The translations under genes were made by a program, and so were the position numbers. Shown in pieces: positions 45,001 through 53,577 of a stretch of DNA of 64,000 bases. The notes beneath the pieces were generated by a model that saw only the letters and a program-made list of their open reading frames with translations, made no database searches and had not been told where the DNA came from. Numbering within the stretch: the stretch's first letter is position 1; every line of letters begins with the position of its first letter. Origin of the DNA: Pseudomonas cedrina subsp. cedrina (GTDB lineage Bacteria; Pseudomonadota; Gammaproteobacteria; Pseudomonadales; Pseudomonadaceae). The stretch covers positions 367,696 to 431,695 of the forward strand of contig NZ_MNPW01000007.1 of assembly GCF_001983175.1 (NCBI RefSeq), given 5' to 3'.

Positions 45001-48000
45001 CGGCGTCGACCTCCAGCAATTTGACGCGCATCAGCGGGCCGTTGACCAGGTCGAACGGGCGCTGGATTTCCTGCGCCACGGCGTGCTCAATCGCTGAGGC
45101 CGCTACCCGCTGACGTTCAATCGGCATCTTCAGGCTTGGGTGAATCACCTGCCAGGTATGCTCGCCCTCCTCCACAAACGTGGTGCGCAGCGGTTCATGA
45201 CGTTGCGCCAGGGCCTGGAACGCCTGCTCCAGGGCCGCGACATCCAGTTGGCCGCGCAAGTGCAGCGCACTCGGCACGTGGTAGGCGGCGCTGGTCGGGT
45301 CCAGTTGCCAGAGGAACCATTGCCGCTCCTGGGCGAAAGACAGCGCCAGCGGCTGGTCACGCGTCACTGCCACCAAAGGCAGCACCTTTGTGACCTGCAA
45401 CCCTGCGCAAGCGGCTGCGAACGCTTCCAGCGTCGGTTGTTCGAACAGCGCCCGCAACGGCACTTCCAGCTTGAGGTCATGGCGTACCCGAGAAACCACT
45501 TGGGTCGCCAGCAACGAATGGCCGCCACGTTCAAAGAAGTGGTCATTGAGCCCCACCTGCTCTACCTGCAACACCGCTTGCCAGATGGCGGCCAGCTGTG
45601 TTTGCAGGACGGTTTGCGGCGCCCGATAGGCGTGGCGTGCTTGATTCAAGTCCGGCGCCGGCAGTGCGCGACGGTCAAGCTTGCCGTTGTTGTTCAAGGG
45701 CAAGGCGTCAAGAACGACCCAATGCCCAGGCAGCATGTAGTCCGGCAGGGACTCGCGCAAAATTGCCGCCAACACCGACGAATCCAACGTTTGCCCGCTG
45801 GCGGGCACCACGTACGCCACCAACTGCGTGCCGGTCGCGCCTGATTGCGCGATGACAGCGGCTTCACGTAACTGCGGCAAGGCTTGCAGGCTGGCTTCGA
45901 TCTCGCCCATTTCCACACGGAAACCGCGGATCTTCACTTGATGGTCGATGCGCCCGACGTACTCCAGCGCCCCCGCCTCGTTGTAACGAGCCAAGTCGCC
46001 GCTACGGTAAAGACGCGCGCCGGGGACAGCCGAGAACGGGTCCGGCAGGAAACGCTCAGCGGTCAGCGCCGGGCGGTCGAAGTAGTGTTGGGCCAGGCCA
46101 TGCTCGGCGCCGATGCACAATTCGCCGACGCCCTCGGTGACCAGCAGCTCGAAACCGCTGTCCAGCACATACAACGAGCGGCCTTCAATGGCTCGACCAA
46201 TCGGCACGCCAAACGCATCGCTGGCATCGGCCAACTGGCAGTCGTGCACGCTGGAAACCACGGTTGCCTCGGTGGGGCCGTAGGTATTGACCAGCCGCAC
46301 GCCACCCAATCCGGCGGCGGACCAGGCACGCAGCCCTTCTACCGACATCGCCTCGCCGCCCACATGCACTTGGCGCAGATTGCCCAGGGTGCGCTGTTCC
46401 TCTGCGCACTCCTTGGCCAGCAAATACCAGTAAGCGGCCGGCAAGTCAGCCAGGGTCACGCCCTGCTCGACGATTTCCTGCGCCAATTGCCCGGCGTCCC
46501 ATAGTTCATCGCCGCGCATGATCAACGCGGCGCCTACACACAGCGGTGGGTAGCATTGCTCGACGAAGCCGTCGAAGCTGAACGTCGCAAATTGCAGCAC
46601 GCGGTCCACCGCGCTCAATCGGCTGTAAGCTTGCGCACTGTCGCAAAATTGGCCGAGGGCGGCATGATCGATGGCCACGCCCTTGGGCAACCCTGTGGAG
46701 CCGGAGGTGTAGATCACGTAAGCCAAGTCGGCAGCGGCGGCGTGATTGGTTGGATTAGATGACGGGTAGTCGGCCAGTTCTTCCCCGGATGCGGTGAACA
46801 CCACACGCTCCAGACCCTGAGGCAGCGGCAGGTCGGCCAGCAGACCGGTTTCACTGAGCAGCAGATCCAGGCGGCTGTCCGCCAGCATGTAGGCCAGGCG
46901 TTCGGCGGGATAGCTCGGGTCCAGCGGCACATAGGCGCCGCCGCTTTTGAGCACGCCCAGCAGGCTGACGATCAACTGCGGGCCACGTCGAGCGGCCAGA
47001 CCGACACGCTGGCCTGGGCCAACGCCCAGCGCCAGCAAACGATGGGCAAGACGGTTGGCGCGATCATTGAGCTGGGCGTAGCTCAAGTGCGCTTCGCCCG
47101 CCTTAACAGCCAGCGCCTCAGGTGTCGCAGCCGCTTGGGCTGCGATGCGTTCGTGCACGCGCGAGTGACGCTGAGCGGCACTGGGCGACTGGCTAAGGGT
47201 GAGCACGTCGCGCCGTGCGGCTGTATCAAGCAGGTGAAGATTGCCAAGCGGCGCCTGGGCGTCTGCAAGCATTTGCGCCAGCAGATGCTGGAGGTTGCTG
47301 CTGAGTCGGGCGACCTGCTGCGCGCTGAAACGCGCCTGGTCGTAGCCGAACTCCAGGCGCAGGCTGGCCCCCAATTCAATGCCCAGGGTCAGCGGGTAAT
47401 TGGTCTGTTCATGGTTGTGCATCCGGCCGAACGTCAGGCCTGCGGGTGCACCTTGCTTCAGGGCTTCGGCCACCGGGAAATTTTCGAACACCAGCAAGGT
47501 GTCGAATAACGCCGTACCCTGCTGCCCAGCCCAACCCTGGATGTCATAGAGCGGCACATGTTCGTGGTCGCGCAGGCTCAGGTTGAGGGCTTGCAATTCA
47601 CTCAGCCAACCGGCAACTGACTGGGCCGGCGAGGCCGTGCTGATGATGGGCAGTGTGTTGATAAACAGGCCCAATTGCTGCTCGATCCCCGGCAACGGTG
47701 CCGAGCGCCCCGCGACCGTGGCGCCAAAGGCCACGCAGTGCTGACCGGTATAGCGTTGCAGCAACAGGCTCCAGGCCCCTTGCAGCAGCGTGTTGAGCGT
47801 GACTTTGTGGTGACGCGCAAATTCGCCGAGGGCGCGCGTGAAACCGGCCTCCAGCACCACCTGATGCTCAGCCATCCCTTGACCTTCGGCCGGTACTCGC
47901 AGCGCCTGCGCGAGCAAGGTCGGCGCTTGCAACGGTGCCAGGGTGGTTTTCCAGAACGCCTCGCCTGAAGCCTGTTGCTGCAGCCAGCCCAGGTAATCGC

Positions 48001-51000
48001 GGAACTGCCCGAGCGGCGCAGCCACGGTGTGCCCGGCATAGTGAGCGATGACTTCGCCGAGCAACTGGGCGTTACTCCAGCCGTCCATGAGAATGTGGTG
48101 GCTGGTGAAGATCAGGTGCCATCCAGTGCCGGCACCGTGCACCAGCATCAACCGGAACAGCGGTGCTGCATTCAGCGCGAAACCTGTCTCGCGCTCAGCC
48201 ATCGCGAGCGCATCGAAATCTGCCTCAATGTCCTCAATCACTTGCAACTGCACATCGGCCTGGCGCTGGATCACTTGATGGGCGCTGTCCAGCCCGAGCC
48301 AGTGGAAGCTGCTGCGCAGGATGTCATGGCGATCCAGCGCGGCTTGCCAGGCACGGCCGAACGTCAGCAGGTCGAGACCTTCGATATCCAGGCACAACTG
48401 GTTGATATAGGCTTGGGCGTCGGGCTCATACAGCGTGTGGAACAACATACCCTGCTGCATTGGCGACAACGGGTAGAGGTCGGCAATGGCCGGCCCGGCG
48501 ATGGGCAAGGCGTCCAGCTGCTGCTGGGTCAAACGCGCCAGCGGGAAGTCCGACGGGGTCACTTGCCCCGCCTGCGTGGCGCAGCAATGTTCGATCAGGG
48601 CCTTGAGCTCAGCCGCGTAGTCATCGGCCAGCCGCTGAACAGTCGCCGCCTCGAACATCTCCCGGCTGAAACCCCACCGCAGCGCCAGTTCCCCGCCATA
48701 CACCTGCCCTTCCACCGTCAGCCAGTTGGCCAGCGGCGCGTCCGGATCCTGGGCCTGGCCGCTGCCCTGGGTGGCCGGGACGAACAGCGCCGACTCGTTG
48801 AACTGGCGGTCGAACTGGCCCAGGTAGTTGAAGGTGATGCGTGGCGCGGCCAGGTTCGACAGGGTGGCGCGGGCGTCAGGTGTGCCGAGGTAGCGCAGCA
48901 AGCCGTAGCCGAGGCCTTTGCCCGGCACGGCGCGCAGTTGTTCCTTTACCGATTTGATTGCGCTCGACAGCTCGCCATCGGCCTCGAGGCGCACCGGAAA
49001 CAGGCTGGTGAACCAGCCGACGGTACGGCTCAGGTCAACCGAATCGAACAGGTCTTCGCGGCCATGGCCTTCCAGCTGGATCAGCGCAGCGGGCTGGCCG
49101 CTCCAACGCGTGATGACGCGCGCCAGTGCGGTCAGCAACAGGTCGTTGACCTGGGTGCGATAGGCTGCCGGAGCGTCTTGCAGCAGTTGGCGGGTGTGTT
49201 CGGCGCTGAGGCGAATTTCGAGCTGGCTGCCCAAGTGGTTTTGCAGGCCGCCCTGGGGGTTGTCGCAGGGCAGCTCGGCGGTCGCGGTCTGCGCCTGCCA
49301 GTACGGCAGTTGGGCGTCCAGGGTCTGCGCATGGGCCTGCAATTGCTGCGCCCAGTGCTGGTAGGCGCTGGTCTTGGCTGGCAGTGCGGCGTTGCTATAA
49401 GCCTGCTGCAAGTCTTCGAGCAGAATGCGCCACGACACGCCGTCTACCACGAGGTGATGCACCACCAGCAACAGGCGTTGGCTGCCATCGGCCATGGCGA
49501 TCAGGACCGCGCGCAACAGCGGGCCCTGTGCAAGGTCGAGGCTGCGCTGGGCTTTGTCGCAAAGTGCGGCCAACTGAGCGTCGTCGGCAGCCTGGGTTTG
49601 CCACAACTCGGGCGTTGCCACCCACTCGGCATGGGTTTGCCGCCAACCTTGCGGATGGCGCACAAACCGCAGGCGCAGGGCGTCGTGATGGTTGATCAAC
49701 TGGACCAGGGCCGCTTCCAGACGTACAGGTTCGAGGGTTTCACGCGGGGTCAGCAGCAACGACTGGTTCCAATGTTGACGCGCCGGGATCGCCTGTTCGA
49801 AAAAACTGTGCTGCACGGGGGTCAGCATCACCTCGCCGGTGACCGGCCCTTGGTCGATAACGCTCGCTTGTTCAAAGGTCGCCACCCGCGTCAGGCTGCG
49901 GATGTTCTGGTACTGGAACAAGTCCCGTGGGCTGAGGCGAATGCCCGCCTGGCGGGCACGGCTGACCACCTGGATGGAGATGATCGAATCACCGCCCAGC
50001 TCGAAAAAGTTGTCGTCCAGGCCGATCTGTGGGGCACCGAGCACATCGCTCCAGATCGCGGCCAGGGCTTTTTGCAACGGGTTTTCCGGTGCGGCATACG
50101 CCTGTTGTGGCGTGGCGTCGGGTAATGGCAAGGCCTTGCGGTCGAGCTTGCCGTTGGCGGTCACCGGCAGCTTGGCCAGGTGCACCATATGGGTCGGCAC
50201 CATGTATTCAGGCAGGCTGTCGAGAAGCCACGTCTTGAGGTCGGCCGGGGCCTGGTCTTCCAGCACCAGGTAAGCCACCAGTTGCTTGCCGCCCTGCACC
50301 AGCACAACGGCTTCGCGCACCGACGGGTGTTGCAGCAGGCGTGCCTCGATCTCGCCCAGCTCGATCCGCAGGCCGCGCAACTTGACCTGATGGTCGAGAC
50401 GGCCCAGGTACTCGATCACCCCATCGGCGCGCTGGCGGACACGGTCGCCCGTACGATACAGGCGTGCGCCGTCATCGAACGGGCTCGGCACAAAACGCTC
50501 TGCGGTCAGCGCCGGGCGCCGGTGGTAACTGCGTGCCAGGCCGATGCCGCCCAGGTACAGTTCGCCGCTGACGCCGGCGGGTACCGGGTTGAGCTGCGCA
50601 TCGAGCACGTAGGTACCGAGGTTGGCGATGGGCCGGCCGATGGGCACGCTGTCGGCGCCTTCGTCGATGCAGGTCCAGTGAGTCACGTCGATGGCGGCTT
50701 CGGTCGGGCCGTAGAGGTTGAACAAAGCGGCCTGCGGCAACTTGGCGAACACTTGCAGCTGCGCATCCAGCGGCAGGGCTTCGCCACTGCAGACGATGCG
50801 CTGCAATTGGGTGCAAGCCTGTACACCCGGCTCATGGATAAAGGCCTGGAGCATCGAGGGCACAAAGTGCAAGGTGGTAATGCCTTGCTGCGCGATGGTC
50901 TCGATCAGGCGTGCCGGTTCGCGGTGTTCGCCTGGCGCCGCGACCACCAGGCGTGCGCCGGTCATCAGTGGCCAGAAGAATTCCCACACCGACACGTCGA

Positions 51001-53116
51001 AGCTGAACGGGGTTTTCTGCAGCACTGCATCGCTGGCATCCAGGCCATAGGCTTGCTGCATCCAGCACAGGCGGTTGACCAACGCGCGATGGCTGTTGCC
51101 TGCCCCCTTGGGCTTGCCGGTGGAACCTGAGGTGTAGATCACGTAGGCCAGGTTCAGCGCGTGCAGGCTGACATCCGGCGCTTCGGCGCCGTAGCTGTCG
51201 AGCCAGCCGTCGGGCTGGTCCAGGGCGATCACCTGAATGCCCTCGACAGGCAGCAACGGCAACAGACTGCGCTGGCTGAGCAGCAATTGAATGCCGCTGT
51301 CCTCGATCATATAGGCCAGACGATCCCGGGGGTATTCGGGGTCCAACGGGACGTAGGCGCCACCGGCCTTGAGAATCGCCAGCAAGCCGACCACCATTTC
51401 AATGGAGCGCTCGACGCAGATCCCCACCAGGGCGTCAGGGCCGACGCCCTTCTCGCGCAGGGCATGGGCCAGTCTGTTGGCGCGCGCATCAAGCTGGGCG
51501 TAAGTCAACGTGGTAACGCCGAACACCAGCGCCGGTGCATCAGGCGTGGCGTGCACCTGGTCTTCGATCAGGTGATGAATGCCGCGCTCGGTCGGGTAAG
51601 TCCTGGCTGTCTGGTTCCAGGCGTGGACCAGCACCTGCTGCTCGTCCGGGGCCAACATCGGCAACTCGCCGATACGCTGCTCACCGTTGGCGACCATGGC
51701 CTGCAACAGGCTGAGCCAATGCCCGGCCATGCGCTGAATGGACGCGGCATCGAACAGGTCAGTGGCGTAAGTCAGCGCGGCGTGCAGGGTGCCGGATTTT
51801 TCGTAGGTGTCCAGGGTCAGGTCGAACTGGGTGGTGCGGGCTTGCCATTCCACCAGCGCCAGCTCCAGGCCGGAGGCGGTGCTGACCGAGGCAATATCGG
51901 CGACGACCGGCTGGTGGTTGTACATCACCTGGAACAAGGGTGTATGGCTGAGGTTGCGCTCAACCTTGAGCGCTTCCACCAGACGCTCGAATGGCAGCTC
52001 CTGATGAGCCTGGGCGCCCAGCGCGTGTTCCTTGATGCTTTGCAGCAGTTCGTTGACGCGGGTTTGCCCGGTCAGCTCGGTGCGCAGGACCTGGGTATTG
52101 ACGAAAAAGCCGATCAGCCCTTCGACTTCCGTGCGGTTGCGGTTGGCGATCGGCACGCCGACGCGGATATCGCCCTGCCCGGTATACCGATGCAGCAGCA
52201 CGTTGAAAGCGCCGAGCAATAACATGAACAGGGTGACGTTGTGCTTTTGGGCGCAGGTGCGCAGCTGTGCGGCCAGCTGCGGGTCGATCGCGAAATTATG
52301 ACGCGCCCCCCGGTAGCTCGGCATGGACGGGCGCGGACGGTCCGTCGGCAGTTCCAGCACGGGGTGCTCATCACCCAGGCGCGCCTGCCAATAGTCCAGT
52401 TGGCGGGCCTGCTCCCCCGCTTCAAGCCAGCGCCGCTGCCACAGGGCATAGTCACCGTACTGGATCGGCAAGGCCGGCAGTTGCGGTTCGGCATTGCGCT
52501 CGTGGGCGTCGTAGCAGCGGATGAACTCGTCGATCAGCACATTCATCGACCAGCCATCGGAGACGATGTGGTGCAGGGTCAGCAGCAACACGTGCTCCTG
52601 CGCAGCGAGCTTGAGTAATTGCACACGCAACAGCGGGCCGTTTTCCAGGTCGAACGGCAGCAGCGATTGACGGGTCGCGGCTTCGCTGACGGCCTGTTCA
52701 CGCTCGCGGACGGCCAGCTCACTGAAATCCAGGTGCTCTACCGCCAGCGACGGCTCGAGGGCGACTTGCATCAGACGCTCATCCGCTTGGCGCCGGAACA
52801 CGGTGCGCAATGTTTCATGGCGCGCGACCAGGCTGGCAAACGCCTGCTCCAGCGCGCCAAGGTCCAGCGTGCCCTTGAGCCGCACGGCACCGGGCAGGTT
52901 GTAGGCGCCACTGGCGGGATCCAATTGCCAGAGGACCCACATGCGTTGCTGGGCGTAGGACGGCGCCTGGCGATCCTCCACTTCCACTCCTGCCGGAATC
53001 GGAAACCGGGAAAAATCCACGCCCTCTTTCTGCAAGGCCTGCAGGAACAGTTGGCGCTTTTCCAGGGGCAACCCGATAAACCGGCGAGCAAGTTTCAAGG
53101 AGTCTTCAGCATTCAT
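39080..53116 (-). CDS. pvdI: Pyoverdine side-chain NRPS, first subunit: C-A-T-E C-A-T C-A-T C-A-T (D-Ser-Lys-Gly-fOHOrn)
   Basis: This ~4678-residue synthetase has four modules and no thioesterase. Approximate residue landmarks from Met at 53116: C1 HHIVSDGWSM 182, A1 660, T1 (LGGDSI) 1040, E (HHLVVDGVSW) 1222; C2 (SHHILMDGWSN) 1672, A2 2136, T2 2530; C3 (HHIISDGWSM) 2715, A3 3184, T3 3557; C4 3744, A4 4218, T4 4610. Pocket residues: A1 DVWHVSLIDK (Ser), A2 DGEDHGTVVK (Lys), A3 DILQLGLIWK (Gly), A4 DGEVCGGVTK (taken as fOHOrn). The E domain gives D-Ser. It begins with a C domain, so it accepts the chromophore-precursor peptide from PvdL, which is encoded elsewhere. I chose ATG 53116 (MNAEDSLKLARRF) over an in-frame GTG at 53149; neither has a strong SD. 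A PvdS-box-like site lies at 53172-53195. Confidence 0.93.
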   Translation of the reverse strand: MNAEDSLKLARRFIGLPLEKRQLFLQALQKEGVDFSRFPIPAGVEVEDRQAPSYAQQRMWVLWQLDPASGAYNLPGAVRLKGTLDLGALEQAFASLVARHETLRTVFRRQADERLMQVALEPSLAVEHLDFSELAVREREQAVSEAATRQSLLPFDLENGPLLRVQLLKLAAQEHVLLLTLHHIVSDGWSMNVLIDEFIRCYDAHERNAEPQLPALPIQYGDYALWQRRWLEAGEQARQLDYWQARLGDEHPVLELPTDRPRPSMPSYRGARHNFAIDPQLAAQLRTCAQKHNVTLFMLLLGAFNVLLHRYTGQGDIRVGVPIANRNRTEVEGLIGFFVNTQVLRTELTGQTRVNELLQSIKEHALGAQAHQELPFERLVEALKVERNLSHTPLFQVMYNHQPVVADIASVSTASGLELALVEWQARTTQFDLTLDTYEKSGTLHAALTYATDLFDAASIQRMAGHWLSLLQAMVANGEQRIGELPMLAPDEQQVLVHAWNQTARTYPTERGIHHLIEDQVHATPDAPALVFGVTTLTYAQLDARANRLAHALREKGVGPDALVGICVERSIEMVVGLLAILKAGGAYVPLDPEYPRDRLAYMIEDSGIQLLLSQRSLLPLLPVEGIQVIALDQPDGWLDSYGAEAPDVSLHALNLAYVIYTSGSTGKPKGAGNSHRALVNRLCWMQQAYGLDASDAVLQKTPFSFDVSVWEFFWPLMTGARLVVAAPGEHREPARLIETIAQQGITTLHFVPSMLQAFIHEPGVQACTQLQRIVCSGEALPLDAQLQVFAKLPQAALFNLYGPTEAAIDVTHWTCIDEGADSVPIGRPIANLGTYVLDAQLNPVPAGVSGELYLGGIGLARSYHRRPALTAERFVPSPFDDGARLYRTGDRVRQRADGVIEYLGRLDHQVKLRGLRIELGEIEARLLQHPSVREAVVLVQGGKQLVAYLVLEDQAPADLKTWLLDSLPEYMVPTHMVHLAKLPVTANGKLDRKALPLPDATPQQAYAAPENPLQKALAAIWSDVLGAPQIGLDDNFFELGGDSIISIQVVSRARQAGIRLSPRDLFQYQNIRSLTRVATFEQASVIDQGPVTGEVMLTPVQHSFFEQAIPARQHWNQSLLLTPRETLEPVRLEAALVQLINHHDALRLRFVRHPQGWRQTHAEWVATPELWQTQAADDAQLAALCDKAQRSLDLAQGPLLRAVLIAMADGSQRLLLVVHHLVVDGVSWRILLEDLQQAYSNAALPAKTSAYQHWAQQLQAHAQTLDAQLPYWQAQTATAELPCDNPQGGLQNHLGSQLEIRLSAEHTRQLLQDAPAAYRTQVNDLLLTALARVITRWSGQPAALIQLEGHGREDLFDSVDLSRTVGWFTSLFPVRLEADGELSSAIKSVKEQLRAVPGKGLGYGLLRYLGTPDARATLSNLAAPRITFNYLGQFDRQFNESALFVPATQGSGQAQDPDAPLANWLTVEGQVYGGELALRWGFSREMFEAATVQRLADDYAAELKALIEHCCATQAGQVTPSDFPLARLTQQQLDALPIAGPAIADLYPLSPMQQGMLFHTLYEPDAQAYINQLCLDIEGLDLLTFGRAWQAALDRHDILRSSFHWLGLDSAHQVIQRQADVQLQVIEDIEADFDALAMAERETGFALNAAPLFRLMLVHGAGTGWHLIFTSHHILMDGWSNAQLLGEVIAHYAGHTVAAPLGQFRDYLGWLQQQASGEAFWKTTLAPLQAPTLLAQALRVPAEGQGMAEHQVVLEAGFTRALGEFARHHKVTLNTLLQGAWSLLLQRYTGQHCVAFGATVAGRSAPLPGIEQQLGLFINTLPIISTASPAQSVAGWLSELQALNLSLRDHEHVPLYDIQGWAGQQGTALFDTLLVFENFPVAEALKQGAPAGLTFGRMHNHEQTNYPLTLGIELGASLRLEFGYDQARFSAQQVARLSSNLQHLLAQMLADAQAPLGNLHLLDTAARRDVLTLSQSPSAAQRHSRVHERIAAQAAATPEALAVKAGEAHLSYAQLNDRANRLAHRLLALGVGPGQRVGLAARRGPQLIVSLLGVLKSGGAYVPLDPSYPAERLAYMLADSRLDLLLSETGLLADLPLPQGLERVVFTASGEELADYPSSNPTNHAAAADLAYVIYTSGSTGLPKGVAIDHAALGQFCDSAQAYSRLSAVDRVLQFATFSFDGFVEQCYPPLCVGAALIMRGDELWDAGQLAQEIVEQGVTLADLPAAYWYLLAKECAEEQRTLGNLRQVHVGGEAMSVEGLRAWSAAGLGGVRLVNTYGPTEATVVSSVHDCQLADASDAFGVPIGRAIEGRSLYVLDSGFELLVTEGVGELCIGAEHGLAQHYFDRPALTAERFLPDPFSAVPGARLYRSGDLARYNEAGALEYVGRIDHQVKIRGFRVEMGEIEASLQALPQLREAAVIAQSGATGTQLVAYVVPASGQTLDSSVLAAILRESLPDYMLPGHWVVLDALPLNNNGKLDRRALPAPDLNQARHAYRAPQTVLQTQLAAIWQAVLQVEQVGLNDHFFERGGHSLLATQVVSRVRHDLKLEVPLRALFEQPTLEAFAAACAGLQVTKVLPLVAVTRDQPLALSFAQERQWFLWQLDPTSAAYHVPSALHLRGQLDVAALEQAFQALAQRHEPLRTTFVEEGEHTWQVIHPSLKMPIERQRVAASAIEHAVAQEIQRPFDLVNGPLMRVKLLEVDAGHHVLVITQHHIISDGWSMQVMVDELVKVYQGRVHLPALPIQYADYALWQREWMAAGEKQRQLDYWRTRLGAEHPVLELPLDHPRPAVQSHRGARWQVLLDNALVAQLKALAQRQDVTLFVLLLASFQTLLHRYSGQSEIRVGVPIANRNRLETERLVGFFVNTQVLQADVHGQMAFDQLLAQVKQRALEAQAHQDLPFEQLVEALQPERSLSHNPLFQVMFNHQDSLRAAPVQLPGLDLQPVDWTGHSTQFDLNLETEESAEGLWASLTYATDLFEDTTVERLAEHWQQLLRAVVRDASQAVDELAMLSAPQWQQMVEEWNDTAVDYPRERCVHHVFETQALAHPNALALQFNGQALSYGELNRRANRLAHRLIAAGVGPDVLVAVCVERSLDMVVGLLATLKAGGAYVPLDPQFPADRLAYMLEDSRARVLLTQPKLRGRLALPQGLQELMVEDADAAEHNPHVSVTPEHLAYVIYTSGSTGKPKGVMVHHQALCSFTYGMAASLDIGVDARMLSLTTFSFDIFALELYVPLTVGASVLLSGQELALDPEAIIDLVHSQSANVLQATPSTWRMLLESPRAGLLRGIKSLCGGEALPVDLAQRMLDLQGPLWNLYGPTETTIWSAAHRLHDSQPFVGRPIANTQVFILNAGLTPSPIGAAGELLIGGVGLARGYHERPALTAERFVPNPYGEPGERLYRTGDLARYRADGVVEYIGRVDHQVKVRGFRIELGEIEACLREHAGVREAVVLAENERLIAYLVASTPGAPEAYKAALRDRLPDYMVPAHVMFLDRLPLTPNGKLDRKALPTVDAALLRKDHVAPVTPREQQVAAIWAEVLDVPQVGLDDHFFERGGHSLLATRVVSRVRQALALEVALKTLFEHPLLGDFVRALGEEGVLAPALLKADRNHPLPLSYAQERQWFLWQLDPQSTAYHIPSALRLKGQLDLAALQRSFDTLLARHESLRTHLRQDATGTVQVIEDSGLIEIELADTDEAGLKARVAEGVAQPFDLLRGPLLRVRLLRLGPDDHVLVLVQHHIVSDGWSMQLMVEELVQLYAAFSQGQMPNLPALPIQYADYALWQRNWMEAGEKARQLAYWQARLGGVQPVLELPFDYLRPVVQSHRGARLGIELEPQLLASLRSLAQRAGVTLPMLLLASYQALLHRYSGQEDVRVGVPVANRNRLETEGLIGFFVNTQVLKADIHGQMSVVQLLHQARERSLEAQAHQDLPFEQLVEALQPERSMSLSPLFQVLFNHRATSADNHLQRLTALDVEVLSWDEGVAQFDLALDVEESQATLRASLSYATDLFAPATIERMAGHWQNLLQAMVVDPQQSISQLNLLGQDEQQHILHLWNQTDAGFSAERLVHELVGDRARENPDAVAVKFDAQTLSYGELDGQANRLAHALIARGVGPEVRVAIAMPRSAESMVAFLAVMKAGGVYVPLDIEYPRDRLLYMMQDSRAQLLLTHSSALQQLPIPDGLDSLAIDCPEEWACYSDTAPDVKLDGDNLAYVIYTSGSTGMPKGVAVSHGPLVAHIIATGERYETSPVDCELHFMSFAFDGSHEGWMHPLINGASVLIRDDSLWLPEYTYEQMHRHNVTMAVFPPVYLQQLAEHAERDGNPPAVRVYCFGGDAVAQASYDLAWRALKPTYLFNGYGPTETVVTPLLWKARKGDPCGAVYAPIGTLLGNRSGYVLDSQLNLQPIGAAGELYLGGEGVARGYLERPALTAERFVPDPFGKPGSRVYRSGDLTRGRPDGVVDYLGRVDHQVKIRGFRIELGEIEARLREQDSVGETVVVAQEGPTGKQLVAYVVPADANLADQAEFRDSLRRALKTRLPDYMVPTHFMFLAQMPLTPNGKLDRKGLPEPDVSLMQQAYVAPQTQLEQQIAAIWADVLRLPQVGLNDNFFEVGGHSLLAIQITSRVQAELGLEVPLVEVFQTETLRAYVQAAATFRAGSAEDFDDLRDFLSELEAI

Positions 53117-53171
53117 TTCTTGGAGTCCGGAGCAATAGGCAGGAAGCACAAAGGCACGTCGTCCCTATAAA

Positions 53172-53195
53172 ACGAACCGCAAAGGGAAAAATTAG
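53172..53195 (-). promoter_or_regulatory. Probable PvdS box of the NRPS operon (imperfect)
   Basis: On the minus strand the site reads CTAAT-N16-CGT, or TAATT-N15-CGT, 56 bases before the first NRPS start. It differs from the four exact boxes by one base or by a one-base-shorter spacer. It is the best candidate in this intergenic region. Confidence 0.55.
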
Positions 53196-53274
53196 CGAGG
53201 GATGGGAGGCGTGGTGTGAGGTGTCATCAGGGGTTACATCAATCCCAGGAAAAGCCCCCGAACCCGAGCTAGGA

Positions 53275-53309
53275 TTGACGAACACCACTTTTTGCAACTA
53301 CATTTAGTT
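53275..53309 (+). promoter_or_regulatory. Putative hicAB promoter and operator
   Basis: TTGACG (53275-53280) and CTACAT (53298-53303) are 17 bases apart and fit a sigma-70 promoter with a weak -10. The inverted repeat AACTA-CATT-TAGTT (53296-53309) overlaps the -10, the usual place for a HicB autoregulatory operator. Confidence 0.5.
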
Positions 53310-53325
53310 ACAGGCAAGGATCGCC

Positions 53326-53577
53326 GTGTCCAAAAATGAAAAGCTGCTGGCCAAATTGCTTAACGAGCACATGGCATTTACCTGGCCCGAGCTCGTAACG
53401 CTGTTGCGTTGGCTCGGCTACACACAGATTGAGGGGGCTGGAAGCCGCGTCAAGTTCGACATCGGTGACCCCAGTGCAATGATCACGCTGCACAGGCCCC
53501 ACCCTGGCAACGAACTGAAACACTACATTCGGCGCCAGATCATTGAGCAATTGAGATCAGGAGAACTGATTCAGTGA
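53326..53577 (+). CDS. hicA: HicA-type toxin (mRNA interferase)
   Basis: This encodes an 83-residue double-stranded-RNA-binding-fold protein of the HicA family. The core is GYTQIEGAGSRVKF followed by ITLHRPHPGNELKHY; the HRPHP stretch carries the histidine used for RNA cleavage in the family, although classical HicA has its His in a GSHxxF loop and here that loop reads GSRVKF. The start is GTG at 53326 with AAGGA five bases upstream. It overlaps hicB by four bases (GTGA), the standard coupling. It is transcribed divergently from the NRPS operon. Confidence 0.88.
   Translation: MSKNEKLLAKLLNEHMAFTWPELVTLLRWLGYTQIEGAGSRVKFDIGDPSAMITLHRPHPGNELKHYIRRQIIEQLRSGELIQ

Noticed and set aside
53205..53305. 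ATTTA at 53302-53306 as part of a second NRPS PvdS box
   Set aside because: The nearest upstream ACG on the plus strand is 21 bases away, not 16-17, so spacing is wrong.
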